In this document: piece after piece, positions 17,609 to 26,134 of the stretch
How positions within the stretch are numbered: the stretch's first letter is position 1
Layout of the letters: each line of letters starts with the position of its first letter
Assembly (NCBI RefSeq): GCF_029760895.1
Contig: NZ_CP121679.1
Span: 4,384,001-4,448,000, forward strand
DNA: 64,000 nt
Direction: 5' to 3'
DNA from: Ancylobacter sp. WKF20
Lineage (GTDB): Bacteria > Pseudomonadota > Alphaproteobacteria > Rhizobiales > Xanthobacteraceae
Translations under genes and position numbers: made by a program
The notes under the pieces: generated by a model
Seen by the model: the letters and a program-made list of their open reading frames with translations, nothing else
What the model was told of the DNA's origin: nothing
Databases searched by the model: none

Positions 17609-18170
17609 TGGCGGAAACCTGCTCCGGCGGCTGCGCCGGTGGAGTGCTGACCGGGGAAAGAAGGGCGGCGAGCGCGCGGGCCGTCGCGGCGAGACTCTGC
17701 AGCAGCAGCAGCGCGAAACCCGCGGGAATCATCGCCTTGAGGATGAAGCGGTAGGGCAGACCGCCGGGGTCGGGCGAGCCCTCGCTGATCCGGTAGGACT
17801 GGGCCACATAGCGCCAGGACAGGAGGATGATGATGACCGAGAGAGCCACGACCGCGAGGGCCGAGAACAGGTCGATCCCCTGCTGCACGCGCGGCGGCAA
17901 CCGTGCGAACAGGATGTCCACCCGCACATGGCCTTCATGTTTGATGGTGTAGGCGATGCACAGCAGGGTAAGCGGCGACATCAGGTGCCACTCCAGCTCC
18001 TGCATGGCCACCGAGCCGGTGTTGAAGGCGTAGCGCATCAGCACATTGCCGGCCATGACGAGGACGAGCGCGAAGCCCGTCCACGCCGCGAGCCAGCCAC
18101 AGGCCTCGACGATCACGTCGAGGCCACGGGCGAATTTTTCAAGCATGGCGTTCACGGAGATTGAACTCAT
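17598..18170 (-). CDS. dctQ: TRAP transporter small permease (DctQ)
   Basis: The protein has 190 residues starting at ATG 18170, whose ATGA overlaps the dctP stop codon; the open frame extends further but the extension lies within dctP. Four hydrophobic segments are visible (residues ~22-45, ~58-78, ~98-118 and ~145-168). The second carries the typical QELEWHLMSPLTLLCIAYTI. The tail is proline-rich. It pairs with DctM in the membrane. Confidence 0.93.
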   Translation of the reverse strand: MSSISVNAMLEKFARGLDVIVEACGWLAAWTGFALVLVMAGNVLMRYAFNTGSVAMQELEWHLMSPLTLLCIAYTIKHEGHVRVDILFARLPPRVQQGIDLFSALAVVALSVIIILLSWRYVAQSYRISEGSPDPGGLPYRFILKAMIPAGFALLLLQSLAATARALAALLSPVSTPPAQPPEQVSANAL

Positions 18171-19261
18171 GAGCCCTTGCGGATCTGCGTCTGATAGACG
18201 GCTTCCGAGAGCCCGGCCCACTGGCTGTGCTCGGCGGCGAACTTGCTGAAGGAGTCGTAGACCTTCTTCACCTTCGGATCGGCAGCGGCCATGCCGTCGA
18301 GCGTGGTCTTGGTGACCTCGCGCAGCTTGTCGACCACCGCGGCGGGGTAGGGCGCGGCGATCACGCCCTGGTTCTTCACGAGATCGGTCATCGCCTCGCC
18401 ATTGGTCGCCTCGCACCAGGTGTGGCTGAGCACATTGCAGGCCATGGCGGCGGCGCGGACGATCTCCTTGAGATCATCCGGCAGGCTTTCCCACGCGGCC
18501 TTGTTGATGACGAGCTCGGTGACGTTGCTCGGCTCGTGCCAGCCGGTGGTGTAGTAGTACTTGGCCGCCTTCTGCAGGCCGAGGCGCCGGTCCTGATAGG
18601 GGCCGACGAATTCGGCCGCGTCGATCACGCCGCGCTCCAGCGCCGGGAAGATCTCGCCGCCGGGCAGCAGCTTCACATCGACGCCGAGCTGCGCATAGAC
18701 CTTCCCGGCAAGGCCGGGAATTCGCATCTTCAGGCCCTTGAAGTCCTCGACCTTCTCGATCGGCTTGCGGAACCAGCCGGACATCTGCACGCCGGTATTG
18801 CCGAGCGGCATCGGCACCAGGTTGAAGGGCTCGTAAAGCTCCTCCCACAGCTTGAGGCCGCCGCCGTGATAGATCCAGGCGTTCTGGCCCTGGAAGTTCA
18901 GGCCGAAGGGCACGCAGGTGAAGAACTGCGCCGCCGGCACCTTGCCGGCCCAGAAATAGGAGTTGGCGGCGTTCATCTCGACCGTGCCGGAGGACACCGC
19001 GTCGAAGCCTTCCAGCGCCGGGATCAGTTCACCCGCGGCGAAATGCTGGATGGTCAGCCGTCCGCCGGACATCTTGCCGACGAGGTCGCAGAAATAGGTC
19101 GGGCTGCCGGGCCCGGTGACATAGAAGGGCGCCCCCGGACCATAGGCGTTGGTCATCTTCCAGCTGAAGCTCTGCTGGGCGCGCGCGACATGCGGCGCGG
19201 CAATGGTGGCGACGGCGGCCGTACCGGCGAGACCGGCGCCCAGGAATCCACGACGATCCAT
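18167..19261 (-). CDS. dctP: TRAP transporter solute-binding protein, Tat-exported, TakP-like
   Basis: The protein has 364 residues. I chose ATG 19261 because AGGGG lies upstream and the N-terminus MDRRGFLGAGLAG is a twin-arginine signal, with cleavage after HVARA. The middle region (PLGNTGVQMSGWFRKPIEKV, GLKMRIPGLAGKVYAQLG) resembles the TakP group, whose characterised member binds alpha-keto acids with sodium. The FNLVPMPLG stretch and the conserved arginine in MRIPG are typical of carboxylate-binding TRAP receptors, so an organic acid or keto acid is the likely ligand (inference). It is the first gene of the dctPQM-GGT operon, divergent from the AraC-amidase fusion. Confidence 0.9.
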   Translation of the reverse strand: MDRRGFLGAGLAGTAAVATIAAPHVARAQQSFSWKMTNAYGPGAPFYVTGPGSPTYFCDLVGKMSGGRLTIQHFAAGELIPALEGFDAVSSGTVEMNAANSYFWAGKVPAAQFFTCVPFGLNFQGQNAWIYHGGGLKLWEELYEPFNLVPMPLGNTGVQMSGWFRKPIEKVEDFKGLKMRIPGLAGKVYAQLGVDVKLLPGGEIFPALERGVIDAAEFVGPYQDRRLGLQKAAKYYYTTGWHEPSNVTELVINKAAWESLPDDLKEIVRAAAMACNVLSHTWCEATNGEAMTDLVKNQGVIAAPYPAAVVDKLREVTKTTLDGMAAADPKVKKVYDSFSKFAAEHSQWAGLSEAVYQTQIRKGS

Positions 19262-19380
19262 TGTTGTTCCCCTTGTCCGGATGGCGCCACATGCGGCGCC
19301 GTGATCGGGCGCCACTAAGCCGGTGCGGCGCAGCATCGGCAATGCCCCTAAAAAGGCAAATGCGCCGTTGGCGTGATGGG

Positions 19381-19440
19381 GGTGTTACTTTGTAAGTATG
19401 AAAAACTCATATAATTCAATATTTTAAATCAGGATGACGA
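19381..19440 (+). promoter_or_regulatory. AT-rich intergenic promoter region between dctP and the AraC-amidase gene
   Basis: This short stretch is strikingly AT-rich for the genome and contains a perfect TATAAT at 19410-19415. A TTGTAA lies 14 bases upstream of it, closer than the ideal 17. It is the likely promoter for the rightward AraC-amidase gene, and may hold operators for the leftward TRAP operon. Confidence 0.4.
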
Positions 19441-19543
19441 GGAATTGTGCATCGCGGAGCACTCGCGTTGCGACAAGTTTTTGTGCGCCATTCGTCAAAG
19501 TGCTTCACTGGAGATCGGGCGCCGCCTGCGCCATTTCTCGCCC

Positions 19544-21907
19544 ATGAGTTTCGCTTCCATGAACCGAGCCGTTCCCATCTCGATCAACGCCTTTCCCGCC
19601 TCCAAGCAGGAGGCGGCATGGCGGGAAACGCTGGCCTCGCTGGGGCTCGTCGCGCAACGTACCCATGCCGACGCCTTCCATTTCGGCGAGATTTCGATCA
19701 AGCGTTCGCCCACGCAGGCGACCTTTGCCCTGCTGCGCTCCAGTGCGCAGAATCTGGCGGCCTTGGCCAAGGGGGCGCTGAAGTCACGGGAGCCGCAGGG
19801 GAGCGAGGCGGCGATTCTCATCGGCTTCGTGACCTATGGGCGCGGTCACCTCACCGATTCCGGCCGGCGCGCCGCCGAATTCGCCGATGGCGACCTCTGG
19901 GTGTGCGACCTGGCCATGCCCTTTTCAGTCCAGTTCCGCAATGATTTCGAGCTGCTGCTGCTGTGTCTGCCGCGGGAGCGGCTGGTCGGCCGGTTCGGCC
20001 GCGCCGCGACCGTGCCGACGCTGGTGCTCGGGGAGACCGTTTCGGCGGCCGTCGCCCGGCCGCTGATGCGGGCACTGGCCGCGCATTTCGCGGTGATGGA
20101 GGATGGCGACGTGATGGCCGCCGAGCCGGCGATCACCGAACTCGTCCTTTCCGCGCTGCTGGCGGAGGCGCGGCCAGAGGAGGATAACGCGACCCAGGTG
20201 CAGGCGGCGCATTTCGCCCGCATCTGCGCCCAGATCGAGGCGCGCCTGCGCGAACCGGAGCTGTCGGTGAACGATATCGCCAGCGCGGAAGGCCTTTCCG
20301 CCCGCTATATTCAGCGGCTATTCGAGGGACAGGACCGCTCCTTCTCCGATCATGTGCGTCACCGTCGGCTGGAGCAGTGCCGGCTCGATCTGGTGAACCC
20401 CCAGCATGCGGACCGCTCCATCGCCGAGATCGGCTTCCGTTGGGGCTTCGCGGATCAGGCGCATTTCAGCCGTGTGTTCAGCGCCGCCTATGGCATCTCA
20501 CCCCGCGACTACCGCAAGTCTTCCGGCGCGACGGTGGAAACCCGGTGGACCCGGGGGCGCCCCATGCATTCCGGCTCACGCCCCGTCCGTCCCGCTCCAG
20601 CGGCGGCCGTCGGCGCCGATGTGCCGGACCTTCCGGCACCGGTGCGCCCGCGCGAGCTCGTCGAACCCGGTCATCATCATCTGCCTGTGTCGCGCGATAC
20701 GGTGCATTGGGGCTATCTCTCGCGCACCATCCCCCCCGCCCTGCGCGTGCGCTCGGGCGCGCAGGTAACCATCGAGACCCTGACTCAGCACGCCTATGAC
20801 GATCATGAGCGGATGATCGCCGGCGATCCCGGCGCGGAGAGCGTGTTTCGCTGGACCGCCGACTACAAGGCTGTCGACCGTCGCGGCGCCGGGCCGGTGA
20901 ACGCGTCCATCTTCGGACGTGGCGCCGGAGAGGGCTTCGGCGTGCATATCTGCACGGGCCCCATCTTCGTCCACGGCGCCGAACCGGGCGACGTGCTGGA
21001 AGTGGAGATTCTCGACCTGAAGCCGCGCCCCAGCGCCAACCCCGCCTATGCCGGCTATGCCTTTGGCTCCAACGCCGCGGCGGCGTGGGGCTTTCACCAT
21101 GACGATGTTCTCGATGAGCCGCGCAAGCGCGAGGTCATCACCATCTACCGCACCGATGCCGACGGAGAGAGCGGGTTCGCGGAGGCGGTCTACTCCTTCC
21201 GCTGGGCACCGCAGACCGACCCGTTCGGCGTCGTGCACGAAACCATCGACTACCCCGGCGTCCCCGTCGATCAGAGCCGAATCGAGAAGCGCGAGAAGGT
21301 GCTGACGGGCGTGCGAATTCCCGTCCGCCCGCATTTCGGTTTCATCGCGGTGGCCCCCCGCGAGAGCGACATGGTGGATTCGGTGCCACCCGGCTATTTC
21401 GGCGGCAATATCGACAATTGGCGCGCCGGCAAAGGCTCCTCCGTCTACCTGCCGGTGGCCGTGCCCGGCGCGTTGCTCTCCATCGGAGATCCGCATCTGG
21501 CGCAGGGCGACGGCGAGATCAGCGGGACAGCGCTGGAATGCTCGCTGACAGGCGAAGTCCGCCTCGTGCTGCATAAGCGCGGGGAGACCCAGAAATCCTT
21601 CCTCAACGGTCTTGGCGCGCCGCTGATCGAGACGCCCGACGCCTGGCTGCTGCATGGTTTCAGCTACACGAACTACCTGCGCGAACTCGGTCGCAACGCT
21701 CAGTCCGAGGTTTTCAAGCGCTCATCGCTCAGCCGTGCGCTGCGCAGCGCTTTCCGCGCCACCCGCAAATTCCTGATGGAACGCTATGGGCTCGACGAAG
21801 ATGAGGCGATCTCGCTGATGTCGGTCGCGGTGGACTTCGGCGTCACCCAAGTGGCTGATGGCAACTGGGGCGTCCACGCAAAGGTCAGCAAGTCGATTTT
21901 TCCATAG
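19544..21907 (+). CDS. Fusion: AraC-family regulator + acetamidase/formamidase
   Basis: From ATG 19544 the protein has 787 residues; the frame is open from TTG 19445, and ATG 19559 is another option. None has a convincing ribosome binding site. Residues ~20-200 are an AraC-type sensory domain (GFVTYGRGHLTDSGRRAAEF). Residues ~225-325 are a full AraC DNA-binding domain with both helix-turn-helices (LSVNDIASAEGLSARYIQRL; FRWGFADQAHFSRVFSAAYG; ISPRDYRKS). After a ~50-residue proline-rich linker, residues ~375-787 are a complete FmdA/AmdA amidase (VHICTGPIFVHGAEPGDVLE, FGVTQVADGNWGVHAKVS). Amidases of this family release ammonia from short amides. An internal ATG at 20564 could start the amidase alone. 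The reading frame is unbroken across the junction. Confidence 0.88.
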   Translation: MSFASMNRAVPISINAFPASKQEAAWRETLASLGLVAQRTHADAFHFGEISIKRSPTQATFALLRSSAQNLAALAKGALKSREPQGSEAAILIGFVTYGRGHLTDSGRRAAEFADGDLWVCDLAMPFSVQFRNDFELLLLCLPRERLVGRFGRAATVPTLVLGETVSAAVARPLMRALAAHFAVMEDGDVMAAEPAITELVLSALLAEARPEEDNATQVQAAHFARICAQIEARLREPELSVNDIASAEGLSARYIQRLFEGQDRSFSDHVRHRRLEQCRLDLVNPQHADRSIAEIGFRWGFADQAHFSRVFSAAYGISPRDYRKSSGATVETRWTRGRPMHSGSRPVRPAPAAAVGADVPDLPAPVRPRELVEPGHHHLPVSRDTVHWGYLSRTIPPALRVRSGAQVTIETLTQHAYDDHERMIAGDPGAESVFRWTADYKAVDRRGAGPVNASIFGRGAGEGFGVHICTGPIFVHGAEPGDVLEVEILDLKPRPSANPAYAGYAFGSNAAAAWGFHHDDVLDEPRKREVITIYRTDADGESGFAEAVYSFRWAPQTDPFGVVHETIDYPGVPVDQSRIEKREKVLTGVRIPVRPHFGFIAVAPRESDMVDSVPPGYFGGNIDNWRAGKGSSVYLPVAVPGALLSIGDPHLAQGDGEISGTALECSLTGEVRLVLHKRGETQKSFLNGLGAPLIETPDAWLLHGFSYTNYLRELGRNAQSEVFKRSSLSRALRSAFRATRKFLMERYGLDEDEAISLMSVAVDFGVTQVADGNWGVHAKVSKSIFP

Positions 21908-22002
21908 AGCGCGGCGGCTTCCTACGGTCCCACTCGCAGCGGACATCGCGCCGGGCAAACTGCCGGAGACGGTGGTGGAGCAACACGCCCCCGCCGCCGC
22001 GC

Positions 22003-22301
22003 GTCTATGCCGCCCTGTATGGCGATATAGGTGCGCGCGCCGGCTTTCAGCAGGGCGAAGGAGAGAAGCTGTCCGGCCTTCACCGCAAAAGCAGTCCAGA
22101 GCGGCTGCTCGATGCCATTGAGGCGGGGCGGCAGCTCGGCGCCGGTGATGGCGGCGAGCGCGTCGGCGGAGAAACGGCCACAATGGGCGGACAATCTGGT
22201 GCTGCCGCACAGCTGAGGGAGATGATCGCGGCACGATCCATGATCGTGTTCCCGTCTGCCCGCGCATGCGCAACCGAGACGGTTACAACTCCGGCCGTCA
22301 C
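22003..22301 (-). pseudogene. Frameshifted 5' remnant of a biotin-dependent carboxyltransferase / 5-oxoprolinase subunit C-type gene
   Basis: Two overlapping minus-strand frames together resemble the N-terminal third of the AHS2/KipA/PxpC family. Frame one (22301 to ~22225) reads AGVVTVSVAHARADG then MDRAA, matching the start of such proteins. Frame two (~22182-22003) reads DALAAITGAELPPRLNGIEQ, PLWTAFAVKAGQLLSF and KAGARTYIAIQGGID, a clear match to the family core. At least one frameshift separates them. Everything after the GGID motif is missing, and the sequence runs into unrelated bases before the amidase stop. Intact members pair with PxpB and PxpA to open 5-oxoproline. Neither partner is present here. 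Confidence 0.7.
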
Positions 22302-22391
22302 ATCCCAAGGAAGGTCTGTCCGGCCTCGTCACCGCGAGGCCGTCGCGCGGCGGATCCTGGCCGGGATGTAAAACGCCCGGCCTTCTCCACC

Positions 22392-23699
22392 TCAGCGCCG
22401 CTCGGACCAGTCCCGCAGGCGATACCAGGCCGCCACGATGGGCACGAACCAGGGATTGCCGGAATAAAGCGGCACCGCGGTGAACTGGTCACGATCAAAG
22501 GCGGTCGGTTGGTTCTGCCGCCCGAGTATCTTCTGGGCGGTCTGGTAGCCAAGATAGGACATCAGCGCGACGCCGTTGCCATTGCAGCCGGCGGCGAAGT
22601 CGGAGTTATCGCGCTTACCCATATGGGCGACCTTGTCTGCGGTCATGCCGACAAAGCCGCTCCAGGCATGGGTGATCTTGTAGGCTTTCAGTTCAGGCCA
22701 GATCTCGGTCATCCGCTCATAGATCGCCGGCGCCGCCTCACGGTCGTCGCGCTCGAAGAAACCGGGGCGCGAGCCGAACAGGATGCGGCTGCCATCGGGC
22801 GAGGGGCGGCTGTAGATCACATCGCGCCGGGTGTCGGAGATCATCCGCGCCTTCGGGATCAGGGTCTCGATGAGATCAGGGGGCAGGGGCTCGGTGGCGA
22901 TCTGATAGCTCTTCACCGGTACGACGCGCCGGGCGAGCTCGGGGTGGCCGTCCTTGCGGGTATAGCCATTGGTCGCGCTGACGACATGCCGGGCGAGGAT
23001 GTCGCCGCGTTCGGTCGGCACGAGCTTCATCCCGTCGGCGGCATCGCGCACCGGTCCTGCCTTGGCATGCGAGCGCAGCTTGACGCCGGCCTTGCGTGCC
23101 CTTTCTCGCAGCGCGCGATGGTACTTGCCCGGGTGCAGCCCGCCATACTCGTCGACGACCATGCCGCCATAGTAGTAATCGGAGCCGATCACCTGACGCT
23201 GCGTGCCGCGGTCGTAGAAATGGACGTTCACGCCGGTCTTCTCGGCGAGAATCCGTCCGTTCCGCCAGGTCGGCTCGACCAGCGAGCGGGCATGGGCGCC
23301 GAAGAAGCGGCCGGTAATGGCGAGGTCGGCATCGAGCCCTTCCCCCTGAATCAGGGTCTGGAGATAGTCGAAGGACGAGATGCTGTCGCCGATCATGCGG
23401 TCGAACAGTTCGGGATCTATGCCCTTGATGGCGCCGCCGACCACCAGTTTCTGACCGCTCGACACCATGCCGCCGGAGCGGGTGGAGCCGCCTTCACCGA
23501 GGCGGCCGCCATCGATGACGACCACGTCGAGCCCGGCGCGGGCGAGTTCGGTCGCGGCGTTCAGCCCGGCATAGCCCGAGCCGATAACGACCGCATCGGC
23601 GCGGGTAGGAAGCGGGTCGAGATCGGTCTCCGGCGCGGCGGCTTCCCACCAATAGGGCTCGGCCTTGAAGCCTTCCGCGAAGATGTCTGCTGCCGACAT
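22392..23699 (-). CDS. FAD-dependent amino acid/amine oxidoreductase (DAO/PuuB-like)
   Basis: The protein has 435 residues, with AGAGGCAG ahead of ATG 23699. The dinucleotide-binding motif is DAVVIGSGYAGLNAATELAR (residues ~35-54), followed by GRLGEGGSTRSGGMVSSGQK, the FAD-contacting loop typical of the DadA/gamma-glutamylputrescine oxidase group. The C-terminus has the FAD-closing segment CNGNGVALMSYLGYQTAQKI. Such enzymes oxidise amines or amino acids to imines and pass electrons to oxygen or quinone. It follows the amino-acid ABC transporter genes on the same strand (136-base gap), so it likely acts on the imported compound. Confidence 0.85.
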   Translation of the reverse strand: MSAADIFAEGFKAEPYWWEAAAPETDLDPLPTRADAVVIGSGYAGLNAATELARAGLDVVVIDGGRLGEGGSTRSGGMVSSGQKLVVGGAIKGIDPELFDRMIGDSISSFDYLQTLIQGEGLDADLAITGRFFGAHARSLVEPTWRNGRILAEKTGVNVHFYDRGTQRQVIGSDYYYGGMVVDEYGGLHPGKYHRALRERARKAGVKLRSHAKAGPVRDAADGMKLVPTERGDILARHVVSATNGYTRKDGHPELARRVVPVKSYQIATEPLPPDLIETLIPKARMISDTRRDVIYSRPSPDGSRILFGSRPGFFERDDREAAPAIYERMTEIWPELKAYKITHAWSGFVGMTADKVAHMGKRDNSDFAAGCNGNGVALMSYLGYQTAQKILGRQNQPTAFDRDQFTAVPLYSGNPWFVPIVAAWYRLRDWSERR

Positions 23700-23835
23700 G
23701 GCACTGCCTCTGCTTGAAGGGGCGCCCGCGGCTCAACCGGCCGTGCCGCCGCCCCGATGGCGGCGATGGGCGCCCTGAATGCGGGGAAAAGCTCGCCGGC
23801 GCCCTGCATCCGGGGCCAGCCTTTCGGTGCGTCTC

Positions 23836-24582
23836 TCAGAGCACCTGTCCGAGGAATTCGCGGGTGCGCGCGTCCTGCGGCGCGTCGAATATCTGCGCCG
23901 GCGGGCCGCTCTCGACGATGCGGCCATGGTCGGTGAAGCAGACACGATCCGCCACTTCGCGGGCGAATTTCATCTCGTGGGTGACGAGGATGCAGGTCAG
24001 CCCCTCGTCGACCAGCTCGCGAATGGCGGTGAGCACTTCCTTGACCGTTTCCGGATCAAGGGCCGCCGTCACCTCATCGAACAGGATCACCTGCGGCTCC
24101 ATGGCGAGCGCGCGGGCGATGGCGACGCGCTGCTGCTGCCCGCCGGAAAGCTGGCCGGGATAGGCATCCGCCTTGTTGGACAGGCGCACCTTGGCGAGGA
24201 GGCGATGGGCGCGCGCCTCGACCTCGCGAGGGTCGTGGCCGAGCACCTGGACCGGCGCCATCATGATGTTCTGCAGCGCGGTGCGGTGAGGAAACAGATT
24301 ATACTGCTGGAACACCATCGACACCTGATGGCGCAGCGGGCGCATCTGTTTCTCGGTGCGCAGCTTGTGAACTTCATGCGTGCCGACGCGGATGCTGCCG
24401 GCGTCGATGGGGATCAGGCCGTTGATGCAGCGCAGGATGGTCGACTTGCCCGACCCCGACGGGCCGATGATGCACACCGCCTCGCCATCCTTCACGCTCA
24501 GCGAGATGCCCTTGAGCACCTGAAAGGAGCCGAAGCTCTTGGTGACGCTATCGAGTTCGATCAGCGCATCGGCGCGGTTCAT
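23836..24582 (-). CDS. Amino acid ABC transporter ATP-binding protein
   Basis: The protein has 248 residues from ATG 24582, whose ATGA overlaps the stop of the permease gene; the longer open frame is an artefact running through the permease. The motifs are Walker A GPSGSGKST, Q-loop VFQQYNLFP, signature LSGGQQQR, Walker B VILFDEVTAALDPE and H-loop LVTHEM. It matches GlnQ/HisP-type polar amino-acid ATPases. The Walker B is followed by Val where most paralogues have Pro (DEVTAALDP), a common variant. Confidence 0.95.
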   Translation of the reverse strand: MNRADALIELDSVTKSFGSFQVLKGISLSVKDGEAVCIIGPSGSGKSTILRCINGLIPIDAGSIRVGTHEVHKLRTEKQMRPLRHQVSMVFQQYNLFPHRTALQNIMMAPVQVLGHDPREVEARAHRLLAKVRLSNKADAYPGQLSGGQQQRVAIARALAMEPQVILFDEVTAALDPETVKEVLTAIRELVDEGLTCILVTHEMKFAREVADRVCFTDHGRIVESGPPAQIFDAPQDARTREFLGQVL

Positions 24583-25391
24583 AGGGCATCTCCCTTGACC
24601 GACTGTTCCATCCGGCGCGCCAGCAGCGCGATCGGGTAGCAATAGGCGAAGAACAGGAACAGGGTGGTGATGTAGAAATAGACGATGACCCGCTCGTTCT
24701 CCATCGAGAGCAGCGTATTCAGCGTCGTGACGACGTCCTGAATGCCCGTCACCGTCGCCAGTGACGTGGCAATCATCAGAAGTGCATAGAGGTTCATCCA
24801 GCCAGGGATCATCCGCCGCAAGGCCTGCGGCAGGATGATGCGGCCATAGATGGCCATGGGCATGTAGCCGAGTGCGCGCGCGGCCTCCCATTGCCCGGAA
24901 TGGATCGACTGCACCGCGCCGCGAATGATCTCCGCGAAGTTCGCCCCCGTCGGCAAAGCAAGGCCGATCAGCGCTTTCGCGAAGGCCGGCACGGCGATGC
25001 TCACCCCGAACAGGCGCACATTGAACGGGATGATGTAGAGCATCGCGAAGAGCAGCACGATCCAGGGCGAATTGCGCAGGAAGTTCATGATGAAGAAGCA
25101 GGGCAGGCGCACCAGCCGGCTCTTCGCCATCATGCCGAAGGCGAGCAGAGTGCCCAGCACCGCCGCCAGGGCCATCGATCCCAGGCCGAGGAAGATGTTC
25201 AGCACGAAGCCGCCGGTCAGCGGCCAGCCATCGCCGGAGCCGGTGAGCAGCAGCGGCAGGCGCATCCACACCCGATGCCAATGCGCGGCGCCGCCGGACA
25301 GCGCGTCCGCGGTGATCCATGCCGCCAGCGTGAGCACGATGCCAAGCTGCACCAGCCGCTTCTTCTCGTGATAGCTCAGGGGCCACTGCAT
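24579..25391 (-). CDS. Amino acid ABC transporter permease (second)
   Basis: The protein has 270 residues of the HisM/GlnP type. A first helix after KKRLVQLGIVLTLAAW is followed by a periplasmic stretch and the core permease. The coupling-loop signature is GANFAEIIRGAVQSIHSGQWEAARALGYMP in part, ending in the EAA-type motif. It overlaps the ATPase gene by four bases and follows the first permease by one base, so all are one operon. Confidence 0.93.
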   Translation of the reverse strand: MQWPLSYHEKKRLVQLGIVLTLAAWITADALSGGAAHWHRVWMRLPLLLTGSGDGWPLTGGFVLNIFLGLGSMALAAVLGTLLAFGMMAKSRLVRLPCFFIMNFLRNSPWIVLLFAMLYIIPFNVRLFGVSIAVPAFAKALIGLALPTGANFAEIIRGAVQSIHSGQWEAARALGYMPMAIYGRIILPQALRRMIPGWMNLYALLMIATSLATVTGIQDVVTTLNTLLSMENERVIVYFYITTLFLFFAYCYPIALLARRMEQSVKGDAL

Positions 25392-25392
25392 C

Positions 25393-26109
25393 TCAGTTGC
25401 CCTTGCCGTAGCCGGGGAAGGCGAGCGCGCGTTCGATACGCGAGAGGCCCCAGGAGAGAAGGCTGACCAGCGTCACATAGATGAGCAGCACGAGGATCAT
25501 GACCTCGGCGGTGCGGAACGTGTCGTTGTAGATTTGCCCGGCATAATAGACGAGCTCCGGCACGGTAATCACCGAGGCCTGCGAGGTGGTCTTGAACAGG
25601 TTGGTCAGGATGTTGGTGAGGGCGGGCAGGCAAATGCGGCTGGCGATCGGCACCTCGATGCGCCGGAAGCGTGCCCAGCGGCTGTAGCCGAGCGAGCGCG
25701 CCGCCTCGGTGACGGCGCGGGGCAGGCTGTCCAACCCCGAGCGGAAGGCCTCGATGCACAGGGCGCCACCGAACAGGCTCAGAGAGACAAGGGCGCAATC
25801 GAAGGCAGAGAGCAGCGGCACGCTGAGCCCGGTTGCCGGATCGGTCACCCGCAGGCCGATGGTGCTTAGCGTGAAGTAGAAGAACAGCATCTGCAGCAGC
25901 GGCGGTGTGTTGCGAAACAGCTCGACGAACAGCTCGATCAGAGCGTCGAGCCAGGCGATGCGCAGGGTGAGGGCCAGCGCACCGAAGCCGCCGATGAGGA
26001 CGGCGATCGCCGAGGAGGTGAGCGCCAGGGCGATGGTGTTGAGCGTCCCGCGGAGCAGCCACCCCTGATAGACCGGGTCGCTCAGCCAGGAATAATCGAG
26101 ACCGAACAC
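25393..26109 (-). CDS. Amino acid ABC transporter permease (first)
   Basis: The protein has 238 residues, starting MFGLDYSWLSDPVYQGWLLR, with five hydrophobic segments and the EAA-type coupling motif LDSLPRAVTEAARSLGYSRW. It has the usual polar amino-acid permease layout and would form a heterodimer with the adjacent permease. It starts 25 bases after the solute-binding protein gene. Confidence 0.93.
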   Translation of the reverse strand: MFGLDYSWLSDPVYQGWLLRGTLNTIALALTSSAIAVLIGGFGALALTLRIAWLDALIELFVELFRNTPPLLQMLFFYFTLSTIGLRVTDPATGLSVPLLSAFDCALVSLSLFGGALCIEAFRSGLDSLPRAVTEAARSLGYSRWARFRRIEVPIASRICLPALTNILTNLFKTTSQASVITVPELVYYAGQIYNDTFRTAEVMILVLLIYVTLVSLLSWGLSRIERALAFPGYGKGN

Positions 26110-26134
26110 GGGCGGGACTCCACGAGGCGGGGGG

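Noticed and set aside
21722-22273. 183-residue minus-strand ORF
   Set aside because: It covers part of the amidase gene antisense; only the segment reported as pseudogene shows a family match, in other frames.
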